DNA of 64,000 nt from positions 1 to 64,000 of the forward strand of contig NZ_BOOG01000041.1 in the NCBI RefSeq assembly GCF_016863115.1, read 5' to 3'. Made by a program: the position numbers and the translations under genes. This document shows positions 1 through 8,503 of this stretch, one piece after another. The notes under the pieces are model-generated. The model made no database searches and was not told the DNA's origin. It was given only the letters and a program-made list of their open reading frames with translations. Numbering within the stretch: position 1 is the stretch's first letter; each line of letters starts with the position of its first letter. This DNA comes from Sphaerimonospora thailandensis. GTDB lineage: Bacteria > Actinomycetota > Actinomycetes > Streptosporangiales > Streptosporangiaceae.

Positions 1-470
1 CCCAGCGTCTCCTTGTTCTTGGCGGTGTCGTAGACGCAGTGACCCGCGGTCGCCACCAGGTTCTTGTAGTACCCCTGAACCGAGGTGGCCGAGCACCAGT
101 GCGGCCTGCCGTCGCCACCGGTGAAGAACACCTTGCCCACGGTCCGGGGCAGGTTGACGTTCTTCGTCTTGGCGGTGGCCGCCTTCTGGTCGCCGCTGGA
201 CCCGACGGTGCCGGGCTTGTCGCTGGCGCTGGTCACCGCGCCGTGTTTGACGCCCCTGGTGGAGAGCGTCGTCTCCACGGCGTACGGCGTCGCGTTGATG
301 AGGTTGGCCTTGGCCTCGGCGATCCAGTACTGCACAACCTGCTGGGCGGCGAAGTTGGTCTTCGCCAGGTTGACTGCCGGAGGCGCGTCGGCGGCGTGAG
401 CCGGCGCCGCGATGGCGGCGGTGGCCAGCATGCCGGCCACAGCTCCGCCGAGAGCGAGAGTCCGCTTCAT
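1..470 (-). CDS. Secreted trypsin-like serine protease, C-terminus cut by window edge
   Basis: Begins at the ATG whose first base is 470, preceded by an AGGGAGAAAG Shine-Dalgarno; about 156 codons are visible. The N-terminus is a classical signal peptide (MKRTLALGG, hydrophobic core, APAHA cleavage region), so the product is exported. After a low-complexity propeptide-like stretch comes GKVFF..GRPHWCSATSV and then LVATAGHC, the catalytic-histidine motif of chymotrypsin/V8-fold peptidases. The Asp and Ser of the triad would lie beyond base 1. It is probably an extracellular endopeptidase; specificity cannot be read. A CRP-type palindrome lies 245 bases upstream. Confidence 0.85.
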   Translation of the reverse strand, partial: MKRTLALGGAVAGMLATAAIAAPAHAADAPPAVNLAKTNFAAQQVVQYWIAEAKANLINATPYAVETTLSTRGVKHGAVTSASDKPGTVGSSGDQKAATAKTKNVNLPRTVGKVFFTGGDGRPHWCSATSVQGYYKNLVATAGHCVYDTAKNKETL

Positions 471-839
471 TACTTTCTCCCTGGTCTGTCGTGGAGCGTC
501 ACTTTCGCCCCATTCGTCAGTAAAGGAATGCTCAAAACGCTAACCCAAAGACCAAGGAGTGGGCGCATCTTTATCGATCGACTTTTAGGGTGACCGAAAC
601 TGACATACCCGGTGTTCCTTCTGCCGTTCGCGAGACCTCCTCGTGTCTTTCCTGATCACGGGGATGGCGGCGGACAGCACCTCACGCAGCGTGATGCGGC
701 CCCCCCGCCCTCAATGTGAGCTAAATCACACAGAAAAGGCGGCACGGACAGACCCGGTCAGTACGTCCGATTAGGGACCCACTCCCTCAAGTCCCGCCTG
801 TCGCCCGGAGGAGACCCCGAGGAAGCCCCGAGGGGAGCG
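471..839. other. Intergenic region between protease and MarR gene
   Basis: No convincing coding sequence lies in these 369 bases. The half next to the protease is relatively AT-rich, as expected of a promoter region. The only well-defined element is the dyad at 715-730. ORFs running across the region on the + strand are antisense to the protease signal-peptide gene. Confidence 0.6.
715..730. promoter_or_regulatory. CRP-type palindrome upstream of protease
   Basis: TGTGAGCTAAATCACA matches the TGTGA-N6-TCACA consensus bound by CRP/Rv3676-type regulators at all ten fixed positions. It is one of three such sites seen in the window; the others lie upstream of ehuB and ectA. It probably serves the secreted protease, although it also lies just beyond the end of the MarR gene. 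Confidence 0.55.
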
Positions 840-1391
840 TCAGGCGCGGCCCATGGGCGGGTGGTGGGCTCCCGCGTTCTCGGCGGAGGCGTCGAAGGGG
901 ACGAGCAGCGTACGCAGCAGCCCCGCGAGGGCCTGCCGCTCATGCTGTCCGAGACCGGCCAGGAGTTCGCGCTCCCGGCGCAGCAGGTCGGTGAAGGCGG
1001 CGTCGACCCGGGCGAGACCGGCCGCGGTCAGCCGCACCAGCACACCCCGCCGATCTTCCGGGTCGGGATTCCGGGTGACCAGACCGGCGGCGGCCAGTCG
1101 GTCGATGCGGTTCGTCATCGTCCCGGAGGTGACGAGCGTGGCCCGCAGCAGCGCCCCGGGGCTGAGCTCGTACGGCTTGCCCGCGCGGCGCAGCGCCGTC
1201 AGCACGTCGAACTCCCATGACTCCATGTCGTGCGCGGAGAAGGCGGCCCGGCGCTCGCGTTCGAGATGCCGGCTCAGCCGGGACACCCGGCTCAGCACTT
1301 CGAGCGGGGAGACGTCCAGATCGGGACGCTCCTGCCGCCATGCCGCGACCAGCCGGTCGACCTCGTCCTCGGCGGGCCTCGGAAAGCTCAT
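840..1391 (-). CDS. MarR-family regulator, probable TamR (trans-aconitate responsive)
   Basis: A 183-residue MarR protein. An N-terminal helix (VDRLVAAWRQERPDLD) precedes the winged helix, as in the UrtR subgroup that includes TamR. The wHTH region (about 60-135) has the usual VTSGTMTNRIDRL recognition helix and DPEDRRGVLVRLT wing. It is transcribed divergently from a trans-aconitate methyltransferase, the arrangement known for Streptomyces TamR, where trans-aconitate or citrate relieves repression. The shared 83-base intergenic region holds a 28-base palindrome. No strong ribosome-binding site precedes the ATG. A paralogue with similar N-terminal and recognition helices is encoded at 21777-22277. 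Confidence 0.85.
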   Translation of the reverse strand: MSFPRPAEDEVDRLVAAWRQERPDLDVSPLEVLSRVSRLSRHLERERRAAFSAHDMESWEFDVLTALRRAGKPYELSPGALLRATLVTSGTMTNRIDRLAAAGLVTRNPDPEDRRGVLVRLTAAGLARVDAAFTDLLRRERELLAGLGQHERQALAGLLRTLLVPFDASAENAGAHHPPMGRA

Positions 1392-1407
1392 GCGCCCGAT
1401 TCTAGCT

Positions 1408-1464
1408 GTCTTGACATCGAGATATCCCGGGAAATACCTGATATCTTGACGTCAAGATATCAGG
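1408..1464. promoter_or_regulatory. MarR/TamR operator pair
   Basis: Bases 1437-1464 form a perfect 28-base inverted repeat centred on TTGACGTCAA (arms CCTGATATCTTGAC / GTCAAGATATCAGG). A second, imperfect copy of its core (TCTTGACATCGAGATA) lies about 30 bases away at 1409-1424. They fill the space between the divergent MarR and methyltransferase genes, so a dimer bound here could silence both. Confidence 0.8.
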
Positions 1465-1474
1465 GAGGACATCC

Positions 1475-2290
1475 ATGACGACCAGCGATATCTGGGACCC
1501 GGAGGTCTACGGGTGCTACGCGGACGAGCGGGCCCGGCCGTTCTTCGAACTCCTCAGTCGGGTGAACGCCGACAAACCCGCATGTGTAGTCGACCTCGGC
1601 TGCGGGACCGGCGAGCTCACCACTACTTTGTGCCGCCGCTGGCCCGAGGCCGAGATCCACGGCGTCGACTCGTCCCAGTCGATGATCGGCAAGGCGACGA
1701 GCGGCAAGGCGACGAGCGGCAAGGCGTCGACCGGACCGACGTTCGAGGTGGCGGACGTCCGTGACTGGTGGCCCGCCCGGCCGGTGGATGTGATCGTCTC
1801 GAACGCGGTCCTGCAGTGGATCCCCGAGCACCGTGACCTGCTGGCCCGCTGGGTCGGACAGCTGGCCGAGGACGGCACGCTCGCCTTCCAGGTGCCCGGC
1901 AACTTCGACGCGCCGAGCCACCGGGTCATCCGCGAGCTGTGCCGTACGGCCGCGTGGCGGGAGGAGCTGAGCGACATCTCGAGGACATCACCGGTGGGCG
2001 AGCCTGGCGAATACCTGGACCTGCTCGCCGGGCTCGGCTGCGAGGTGGACGCCTGGGAGACGACGTACGTCCACGTGCTGCCGGGGGATGACGCCGTGCT
2101 GAACTGGGTGAAGGGTACGGCGCTGCGGCCGATGCTCGATCGTCTGCCGCCCGGGCGTCACGCCGGCTTCCTCGCCGACTGCGCCCGCGTCCTGGGCGCC
2201 GCCTATCCGCGGCGGCCGTACGGCACGCCGTTTCCGTTCCGGCGGATCTTCGTCGTCGCGCGGGGTCCGGCAGGGTCTAGCGGGGTCTAG
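1475..2290 (+). CDS. tam: Trans-aconitate 2-methyltransferase
   Basis: A 271-residue class I SAM-dependent methyltransferase. VVDLGCGTGELTTTL (about residues 32-46) is the SAM-binding loop, VDSSQSMIGKA is motif II, and DVIVSNAVLQWIPEH carries the family-typical motif IV. The order and length match Tam, which methylates trans-aconitate, an inhibitor of aconitase, in the cytosol. The ATG follows a strong AGGGAGGA site. A short in-frame duplication, GKATSGKATSGKAS (bases about 1690-1730), is inserted near residue 75. It is divergent from the TamR-like regulator and its last four bases overlap the converging TetR gene. Confidence 0.88.
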   Translation: MTTSDIWDPEVYGCYADERARPFFELLSRVNADKPACVVDLGCGTGELTTTLCRRWPEAEIHGVDSSQSMIGKATSGKATSGKASTGPTFEVADVRDWWPARPVDVIVSNAVLQWIPEHRDLLARWVGQLAEDGTLAFQVPGNFDAPSHRVIRELCRTAAWREELSDISRTSPVGEPGEYLDLLAGLGCEVDAWETTYVHVLPGDDAVLNWVKGTALRPMLDRLPPGRHAGFLADCARVLGAAYPRRPYGTPFPFRRIFVVARGPAGSSGV

Positions 2291-3156
2291 CGGGTTTCGC
2301 GCTCGCGCTGCCTGGCCAGCTCCCGCTGCTCGCGTTCACGCTGCTTCTCCTGCTCGCGCAGGGCCTTCTGCTGCCCCTTGAGCTCGCGCTCGCGCTGCTT
2401 CTCCTGCTCGCGGCGGAGCTTCTCCTGCTTCTTGAGCTTCCGCTCCCGGGCCTTCTCCAGCTCCTTGGATTCCCGTTCGTTCGGCCGGGCCGTACGCACC
2501 TCCGGCATGGGAGCGAGCACGAGGCCACGCGACCCGGGGGTGAGGGCGGGAGCGGGATCGAGACCGGTGAGGCCGTGCCAGGAGAGGTTGACCAGGTGGG
2601 CCGCGACATCCTCCCGGCGCGGCTTGCGCACGTCGAGCCACCACTGGCCCGTCAGCGCGGTCATGCCCACGAGCATCTGGGCATACATCGGAGCGAGATC
2701 GGGATCGTAGCCGCGCTCCTTGAACTCGTCGGCCAGCACGTCTTCGACCTGGCTCGCGATGTCACTGATCAGGCTCGCGAAGGTGCCGGTCCCGGAGGCG
2801 GCGTGCGAGTCGCGCACCAGGATGCGGAACCCCTCACTGCTCTCCTCGATGTACTGCAGCAGGGCGAGCGCGGCGCGCTCCAGCTTCACCAGCGCGTGCG
2901 ACGCGGACAGGGCCTGGGTGACCAGGCTGAGCAGCCGCTGCATCTCGCGGTCGATGACCACCGCGTAGATGCCTTCCTTGCCGCCGAAGTGCTCGTAGAC
3001 GACGGGCTTGGAGACCTTGGCGCTGGCCGCGATCTCCTCGACCGAGGTGCCGTCGAAACCCTTCTCCGCGAACAGGGTCCGGCCGATCTGGATCAACTGC
3101 TCGCGTCGCTCCGCGCCGGTCATGCGTTTTCGCGAGGACTGACTCACGGTTTCCAT
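2287..3156 (-). CDS. TetR-family regulator with long charged coiled-coil tail
   Basis: A 289-residue protein. Residues about 14-65 form a TetR DNA-binding domain (GAERREQLIQIGRTLFAEKGF, then TSVEEIAASAKVSKPVVYEHF). A ligand-binding domain follows to about 205. The last 75 or so residues are almost only E, K, R, Q and L in repeats of the REQEKQRERE type, predicting a long alpha-helical coiled coil unusual for the family. It lies 103 bases downstream of the desaturase on the same strand, and a dyad lies upstream of that gene. Control of membrane-lipid unsaturation is the likely job, by analogy with other TetR/desaturase pairs. The start follows GGAGGACC. Confidence 0.85.
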   Translation of the reverse strand: METVSQSSRKRMTGAERREQLIQIGRTLFAEKGFDGTSVEEIAASAKVSKPVVYEHFGGKEGIYAVVIDREMQRLLSLVTQALSASHALVKLERAALALLQYIEESSEGFRILVRDSHAASGTGTFASLISDIASQVEDVLADEFKERGYDPDLAPMYAQMLVGMTALTGQWWLDVRKPRREDVAAHLVNLSWHGLTGLDPAPALTPGSRGLVLAPMPEVRTARPNERESKELEKARERKLKKQEKLRREQEKQRERELKGQQKALREQEKQREREQRELARQRERETR

Positions 3157-3259
3157 AATGGCGGGTCCTCCTGGCCCGGACCGGGCGGCGGGTCGCCGTA
3201 GGGGAGCCGCAGCCGCATTACGCTCCGCTCCCCCCTGCGATGCCGAGGTCGGCCGTTGG

Positions 3260-4198
3260 TCAGTTGAGCCGTTTCGCCGCCAGACGCTCCGGGCTCGGCC
3301 AGCGCACGTCGTGCACCCAGCCGGCCTTCTCGAACCAGCGGATCAGGCCGGCGCTCAGGTCGATCTGGCCCTTGAGCACGCCGTGGCGAGCGCAGGTCGG
3401 GTCGGAGTGGTGCAGGTTGTGCCAGGACTCGCCGAACGACGGGATCGCCAGCCACCACACGTTGCGCGACTTGTCGCGCACCTCGAACGTCTCCTCGCCG
3501 AAGACGTGGCAGATCGAGTTGATCGACCAGGTGACGTGGTGCAGCAGCCCGATCCGGATCACCGTGCCCCAGAAGAACGCGGTGACCATGCCCTGCCAGG
3601 ACCAGGTCAACAGCCCGCCCAGCAGGGCGGGAAGCACGAGAGAGGTGATCGCCAGCTTCGGGAACCACCTGTGCAGCTTCATCACGTCCGGGTCCTTCAT
3701 CAGGTCCGGCGCGTACTTCGCCCGGTTGGTGCGCTCGGACTCGAACAGCCAGCCGCAGTGCGCGTACAGCAGGCCCTTGCACAGCGATTTGAAGCCCGGG
3801 CCGAAGCGCCACGGGGAGTGCGGGTCGCCGTCCTTGTCGGAGAACTTGTGGTGCTTGCGGTGGGTGGCGACCCAGTCGAGCACGGACATCTCGAGCGAGA
3901 GGCTGCCGGCGATGCCCAGGACGAGCTTCATGGGCCGCTTCGCCTTGAACGAGCTGTGCGTGAAGTAGCGGTGGAATCCGACCGTGACGCCCAGCCCGGA
4001 GATGACGTAGAACGTGAGGGCGATCGCCACATCGGTCCAGCCCAGGCCCCAGCCCCAGGCGAACGGCACGGCGGCGATCACCGCGAGGATGGGGGCCCCG
4101 ACGACGACGCCGAAAATGATCAGCTCGGCTTTCGTCTTCTTCTCCGGCTCGAATTCCGGCTTCGGCTGTGGTCCTGGGCGTTCGGTCAGAACGGTCAT
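3260..4198 (-). CDS. Membrane fatty-acid (acyl-CoA delta-9 type) desaturase
   Basis: 312 residues with the three histidine boxes of the integral membrane di-iron desaturases: HRYFTH (76-81), HRKHH (113-117) and HNLHH (260-264). Pairs of hydrophobic segments lie at about 26-70 and 182-220. These enzymes insert a cis double bond into acyl chains using O2 and reductant at the cytoplasmic membrane and so set membrane fluidity. It probably shares a transcript with the TetR gene that follows. The dyad at 4246-4273, about 50 bases before the ATG, is a candidate binding site for that regulator. Confidence 0.92.
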   Translation of the reverse strand: MTVLTERPGPQPKPEFEPEKKTKAELIIFGVVVGAPILAVIAAVPFAWGWGLGWTDVAIALTFYVISGLGVTVGFHRYFTHSSFKAKRPMKLVLGIAGSLSLEMSVLDWVATHRKHHKFSDKDGDPHSPWRFGPGFKSLCKGLLYAHCGWLFESERTNRAKYAPDLMKDPDVMKLHRWFPKLAITSLVLPALLGGLLTWSWQGMVTAFFWGTVIRIGLLHHVTWSINSICHVFGEETFEVRDKSRNVWWLAIPSFGESWHNLHHSDPTCARHGVLKGQIDLSAGLIRWFEKAGWVHDVRWPSPERLAAKRLN

Positions 4199-4245
4199 GG
4201 GCTACTACCTCACGGTTTGTCGCGACGCATGTCGTGGCTACGCAA

Positions 4246-4273
4246 CCGTAACCTACGCCATCGTAAGTTACGG
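4246..4273. promoter_or_regulatory. Candidate TetR operator before the desaturase
   Basis: An inverted repeat with half-sites CCGTAACCTACG and CGTAAGTTACGG (11 of 12 pairs complementary) separated by four bases. Its place between the desaturase start and the divergent HTH gene, together with a TetR gene in the same operon, makes it the natural candidate operator. Confidence 0.6.
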
Positions 4274-4466
4274 AGAGCCAAGGGCGAATGTCGGGAAGGT
4301 GACGCTCCCGCCTGGATCTGGTGGTGACTCCGTGTCTTGCATCACGGTCACCCCATCTGCTAAAGCGGCCCCTTATCCTCCCGGCGGCCTGTGCGGGGCC
4401 GCCCCGCCGCCTCCCGACCTCGGTAATCAGCCGGAAACTGTCAGTGACCCGAATTAGAGTTCGAGC

Positions 4467-5345
4467 ATGTCCAGGACCTCCCAGCGGGCCGACAGGTTCG
4501 AAGCCCTCCGCGCGGAGGCGGCGGCCCTCCGCGCGGCCGGCAAGTCCCGCATGCAGATCAAAGAGACCCTCGGCATCCGCAGCAACGGAACCCTCGACGA
4601 ACTCTTGAAGGGCACCGTCCCGCCGGAGTCGCTGCTCCGGCCGCGAGCCAAGGACGACTTGCGGCAGCGCGCTCGCGAGCTGCGTGCCCAGGGGTGGACC
4701 TATCGGGAGATCGGTGCGGAACTCGGAGTGTCCAAGTCCTCGATCTCCCTGTGGGTCAGGGATCTTCCTCGGGAGGGGCGGCTCAGCTATGAGGAGTTCC
4801 GTAAGCGGAACGACGAGGGGCGACGCCGTTACTGGGACCAGGAGCGCCGCACTCGCGAGGCCGCTCGCGGTGCCATAAGTGACGCCGCCGCGGATGAGAT
4901 CGGCTTGTTGACCGACCGGGAGATCCTGATGCTCGGTGCGATCGCCTACTGGTGCGAGGGGGCGAAGAACAAGCCGCACCACCGTTACGATCGCTTGACA
5001 TTCGTCAACAGCGACGCCGGCTTGATCAAGCTCTTTCTGCGGTTCCTCGACGTGGCCGGTGTCGATCGCGGGGATCTCATTTTTCGCCTCATGATCCATG
5101 AGAGTGCTGACGTGGTCGCCGCGCAGGAGTACTGGCGGGAGATCACGGGCGCGTCCGCCGAGCTGTTCAAAGAGCCGAGTCTGAAGCGCCACAACCCCAA
5201 GACCGTTCGGCGTAACGTGGGTGACGGCTACCGTGGCTGCCTGCGGATAGACGTGCGTCGATCGATGTGGCTGTATCGGAAGATCGAGGGATGGGTGAGG
5301 GGCGTGGTGCACGAAATCGAGGCTCCGGTCTCCGCACCTTCGTAG
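4467..5345 (+). CDS. Double helix-turn-helix protein with LAGLIDADG-like C-terminal domain
   Basis: A 292-residue protein of unknown role. Two helix-turn-helix stretches lie at about 24-40 (AGKSRMQIKETLGIR) and 72-95 (GWTYREIGAELGVSKSSISL), the second like resolvase or transposase HTHs. Residues about 145-280 (LGAIAYWCEGAK, FVNSDAGLIKLFLRFL, LMIHES, then GCLRIDVRRS) resemble the fold pattern of LAGLIDADG homing-endonuclease and WhiA-type domains. That similarity is by eye and needs a profile search. It ends about 105 bases before tRNA-Gln. It could be a domesticated endonuclease or an HTH regulator. Confidence 0.6.
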   Translation: MSRTSQRADRFEALRAEAAALRAAGKSRMQIKETLGIRSNGTLDELLKGTVPPESLLRPRAKDDLRQRARELRAQGWTYREIGAELGVSKSSISLWVRDLPREGRLSYEEFRKRNDEGRRRYWDQERRTREAARGAISDAAADEIGLLTDREILMLGAIAYWCEGAKNKPHHRYDRLTFVNSDAGLIKLFLRFLDVAGVDRGDLIFRLMIHESADVVAAQEYWREITGASAELFKEPSLKRHNPKTVRRNVGDGYRGCLRIDVRRSMWLYRKIEGWVRGVVHEIEAPVSAPS

Positions 5346-5449
5346 ACTGGACGCCACGTGCACCGATCATCGCGAGACTGGAGCGTTTGCCGGTAAGGTG
5401 GAGGGGGTCAAGGCGACGATCATATAGGTGAGCTCGTAGTTTTGATCTT

Positions 5450-5521
5450 TCCGGCGTGGGGTAATTGGCAGCCCGCGGTCTTTTGGTGTCCGTTGTTCAG
5501 GTTCGAGTCCTGACGCCGGAG
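5450..5521 (+). tRNA. tRNA-Gln (anticodon TTG)
   Basis: The acceptor stem is TCCGGCG paired with CGCCGGA, with G as discriminator. The D-arm is GGG-TAATTGGCAG-CCC and the T-arm TCAGG-TTCGAGT-CCTGA. The anticodon loop TTTTGGT gives anticodon TTG, which reads CAA. The fourth pair of the anticodon stem (CGGTC / GTCCG) is a T-T mismatch. CCA is not encoded. A tRNA-Gln just before glmU is usual in streptomycete-type genomes. Confidence 0.93.
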
Positions 5522-5682
5522 CTGCTCGTTTGGCGAAGTTTCAGGGGTAGGGTCTGGATCGGGTCCGGGAGGGCGGAAGGTAAGCTCTGACCTTGTCGGG
5601 CGGATGACCGTGTGACGCCCCGAACGGGTGCGCGGGAGGCGCTTCGACTCGTGTCAGCCGCGATGCCGAGGGAGCTCAGTCC

Positions 5683-7185
5683 GTGAGTGTGCCGGGTCCG
5701 GCCGCCGTCATCGTCCTCGCAGCGGGCGAGGGCACGCGGATGAAGTCGAAAACCCCCAAGGTCCTCCACGAGATCTGTGGTCGCGCGCTCGTGGACCACA
5801 TGCTCGCAGCCTCACGCGGGCTCGCCCCGCAACGGCTGATCGTGGTCGTCGGCCATGCCAGGCAGCAGGTGACGGCCCATCTGGCGGCCACGTCGCCGGA
5901 CGCGCTGCCGGTCGTCCAGGAGAAACAGAACGGCACCGGCCATGCCGTACGGACCGTCCTGGAAGCGGTGGGCCCGATCACCGGGACCGTCCTCGTGACG
6001 TACGGCGACACGCCGCTGCTGCGTACCGAGACGCTCGCCGCCCTGCTCGACCGGCATGGCAGTGAGGGCAACGCGGTCACGGTCCTCACCGCCGAGGTGC
6101 CCGATCCGACCGGATACGGCCGGATCATCCGCGACGCGGGCGGCGCCGTACTCGAGATCGTCGAGGACCGGGACGCCACTCCGGAGCAGCGGGTGATCCG
6201 GGAGATGAACTCCGGCGTCTACGCGTTCGACGGAGCGCTGCTGGCGGACGCCGTCCGCCGCGTCGGGGCCGCCAACGCCCAGGGCGAGGAGTACCTCACC
6301 GACGTGCTGTCCATCCTGAGGGAGGACGGGCACCGGGTCGGCGCCCACATCGCGGCGGACCACGTCGAGGTCGAGGGCGTCAACGACCGTGTGCAGCTCG
6401 CCTTCGCCCGTCGCGTGCTCGGCGAGCGCATCCTGCGAGCGCACATGCTGGCCGGGGTGACCATCGTCGACCCCGCCGCCACCTGGATCGACGCGGACGT
6501 GACGATCGAGCCCGACGCGGTGATCCATCCCGGCACGCACCTCAGGGGCGTGACGAGGGTCGCGTCCGGCGCCCAGGTCGGCCCGGACTGCACGCTCACC
6601 GACACCGTCGTCGGGGCCGACGCGGTGGTGCGCAACGCGGTCTGCGAGAGCGCCGAGATCGGGCCGGAGTCGTCCGTCGGACCCTTCGCCTACCTTCGCC
6701 CGGGCACCGTGCTCGGCCGCAAGGGCAAGATCGGCACATATGTCGAGACCAAGAACGCGACGATCGGCGACGGATCGAAGGTCCCGCACCTGACCTATGT
6801 CGGGGACGCCACCATCGGCACCGGTTCCAACATCGGGGCGGCCTGCGTCTTCGTGAACTACGACGGCATCGCCAAGCATCACACCGTGGTGGGCGATCAC
6901 GTGCGGGTGGGCAGCGACAACATGCTCATCGCGCCCGTGACGATCGGCGACGGCGCCTACACCGCGGCCGGTTCGGTGATCACCGCGAATGTCCCGCCAG
7001 GGGCGATGGCGGTGGCACGCGGCCGGCAGCGCAATATTGAAGGGTGGGTGGCCAGCCGGCGGGCCGGCACCGCCTCCGCGGCGGCCGCCCAGCGTGCCAT
7101 CGCCGCCGAAAACGCGGCCGCCGAAAGTGCGGCCGCCGAGAATGACGCGATCGCCGCCGAGGACGTGGAGGGCACGGCCGAGTAG
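5683..7185 (+). CDS. glmU: Bifunctional GlcNAc-1-P uridyltransferase / GlcN-1-P acetyltransferase
   Basis: A 500-residue GlmU making UDP-GlcNAc, the precursor of peptidoglycan, in the cytosol. The N-terminal Rossmann-type pyrophosphorylase domain shows LAAGEGTRMKS (12-22) and later YGDTPLL. From about residue 250 comes a left-handed beta-helix of hexapeptide repeats with GRKGKIGTYVETKNATIGDGSK and NYDGIAKHHT, the acetyl-CoA site. The last 45 residues are an Ala/Glu-rich disordered tail typical of actinobacterial GlmU. It starts at GTG after GAGGGAGC. A 160-base leader separates it from tRNA-Gln, and prs follows on the same strand. Confidence 0.97.
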   Translation: MSVPGPAAVIVLAAGEGTRMKSKTPKVLHEICGRALVDHMLAASRGLAPQRLIVVVGHARQQVTAHLAATSPDALPVVQEKQNGTGHAVRTVLEAVGPITGTVLVTYGDTPLLRTETLAALLDRHGSEGNAVTVLTAEVPDPTGYGRIIRDAGGAVLEIVEDRDATPEQRVIREMNSGVYAFDGALLADAVRRVGAANAQGEEYLTDVLSILREDGHRVGAHIAADHVEVEGVNDRVQLAFARRVLGERILRAHMLAGVTIVDPAATWIDADVTIEPDAVIHPGTHLRGVTRVASGAQVGPDCTLTDTVVGADAVVRNAVCESAEIGPESSVGPFAYLRPGTVLGRKGKIGTYVETKNATIGDGSKVPHLTYVGDATIGTGSNIGAACVFVNYDGIAKHHTVVGDHVRVGSDNMLIAPVTIGDGAYTAAGSVITANVPPGAMAVARGRQRNIEGWVASRRAGTASAAAAQRAIAAENAAAESAAAENDAIAAEDVEGTAE

Positions 7186-7416
7186 GGGAAACACGCCCTG
7201 GCACAGGAGACCCGTACGGTGGCTCGGCCGGTCGGCCGCGGGTGCCGTACGTAAGCGGGAAAAGCGAAGAAGAGAACGAAAGATCGATGCGCGGACCCGA
7301 GCGCGCAGCCTCCGAACCCGGGGGCGGGAGGACACCGTGAACTACCAGCGGGACCGGGCATGTGACCAGGCATGCGGCCGGCCATGGAGGCAGGGTCGAA
7401 AGGTGAGGAGCACGGC

Positions 7417-8394
7417 ATGAGCGGCAAGAAGACCACGGGAGAGCGGAACCTGATGTTCTTCTCCGGCCGTGCGTACCCGGAGTTGGCCGAGGAGATCGCG
7501 AACAATCTCGATATCGAGATCACGCCCACCGCGTTGCGGGATTTCGCCAACGGCGAGATCTACGTCCGCTATCTGGAGTCGGTTCGCGGATGCGACGCGT
7601 TCGTGTTGCAGAGCCACACGGCGCCGATCAACCAGTGGATCATGGAACAGTTGATCATGGTGGACGCCCTCAAACGGGCGTCGGCCAAGCGGATCACTGT
7701 GATCATGCCGTTCTACGGCTACGCGCGGCAGGACAAGAAGGGCCGCGGCCGTGAGCCGATCACGGCCCGCCTGATCGCGGACCTTTTCAAGGAGGCGGGC
7801 GCCGACCGGCTGATGTCGATCGACCTGCACACCTCCCAGATCCAGGGGTTCTTCGACGGTCCGGTCGACCACCTTTTCGCCCTTCCGGTGCTGCTCAAAT
7901 ATCTCCAGGGCAAGCTCGACCCGGCGACCACGACGATCGTCTCGCCCGACACCGGCCGCGTGCGGCTGGCCGAGCGCTGGTCCGACACGCTGGGCACCCC
8001 GGTGGCGTTCATCCACAAGCGACGCGACCTCGACGTGGCCAACCAGGTGAAGGTGCACGAGGTGGTCGGCAAGGTCCGGGGCCGGACCTGCGTGCTGATC
8101 GACGACATGATCGACACCGGTGGCTCGATCTGCAAGGCGGCGGACGCGCTCTATGAGCACGGCGCGACCGATGTGATCGCCGCGGCGACGCACGCGGTGT
8201 TCTCCGACCCCGCCGTGGACCGTCTGAAGAATTCGCGGATCTCCGAGGTGGTCGTCACCAACACGCTGCCGATCCCCGAGGAGAAGAGGTTCGACAGCCT
8301 CACGGTCCTGTCGATCGCACCGCTGATCGCCCGAGCCATCGAGCAGGTGTTCACCGACGGCTCGGTCACCAGCCTGTTCGAGGGCGACAGCTGA
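7417..8394 (+). CDS. prs: Ribose-phosphate pyrophosphokinase (PRPP synthase)
   Basis: 325 residues beginning MSGKKTTGERNL. The ATG at 7417 is chosen because an AGGTGAGGAG site lies six bases upstream; the in-frame extension to 7372 has none. It converts ribose-5-phosphate and ATP to PRPP for nucleotide, His and Trp synthesis. Visible motifs are FYGYARQDKKGRGREPI, DLHTSQIQGFF, VSPDTGRVRLAE and the PRPP loop VLIDDMIDTGGSI. The glmU-prs order is conserved in Gram-positive bacteria, and both feed cell-wall and nucleotide precursors. Confidence 0.96.
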   Translation: MSGKKTTGERNLMFFSGRAYPELAEEIANNLDIEITPTALRDFANGEIYVRYLESVRGCDAFVLQSHTAPINQWIMEQLIMVDALKRASAKRITVIMPFYGYARQDKKGRGREPITARLIADLFKEAGADRLMSIDLHTSQIQGFFDGPVDHLFALPVLLKYLQGKLDPATTTIVSPDTGRVRLAERWSDTLGTPVAFIHKRRDLDVANQVKVHEVVGKVRGRTCVLIDDMIDTGGSICKAADALYEHGATDVIAAATHAVFSDPAVDRLKNSRISEVVVTNTLPIPEEKRFDSLTVLSIAPLIARAIEQVFTDGSVTSLFEGDS

Positions 8395-8503
8395 CCGGCG
8401 CGGCCGCGGTAAGGTAGTGGGGTTGCGCTCGTAACGCCTTCCGCTAGGGCGGGTGAGGGGGAGCGCTCATCCATCCGTCGAGTTCATCCCTAGGAGATGT
8501 GCT

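Noticed and set aside
3144-5363. A 739-codon open frame on the - strand
   Set aside because: It spans a desaturase gene in the wrong frame, an intergenic operator and the antisense of the HTH gene, which no single real gene would do.
5812-7335. A 507-codon open frame opposite glmU
   Set aside because: GlmU is complete on the + strand with all motifs; the - strand translation has none.
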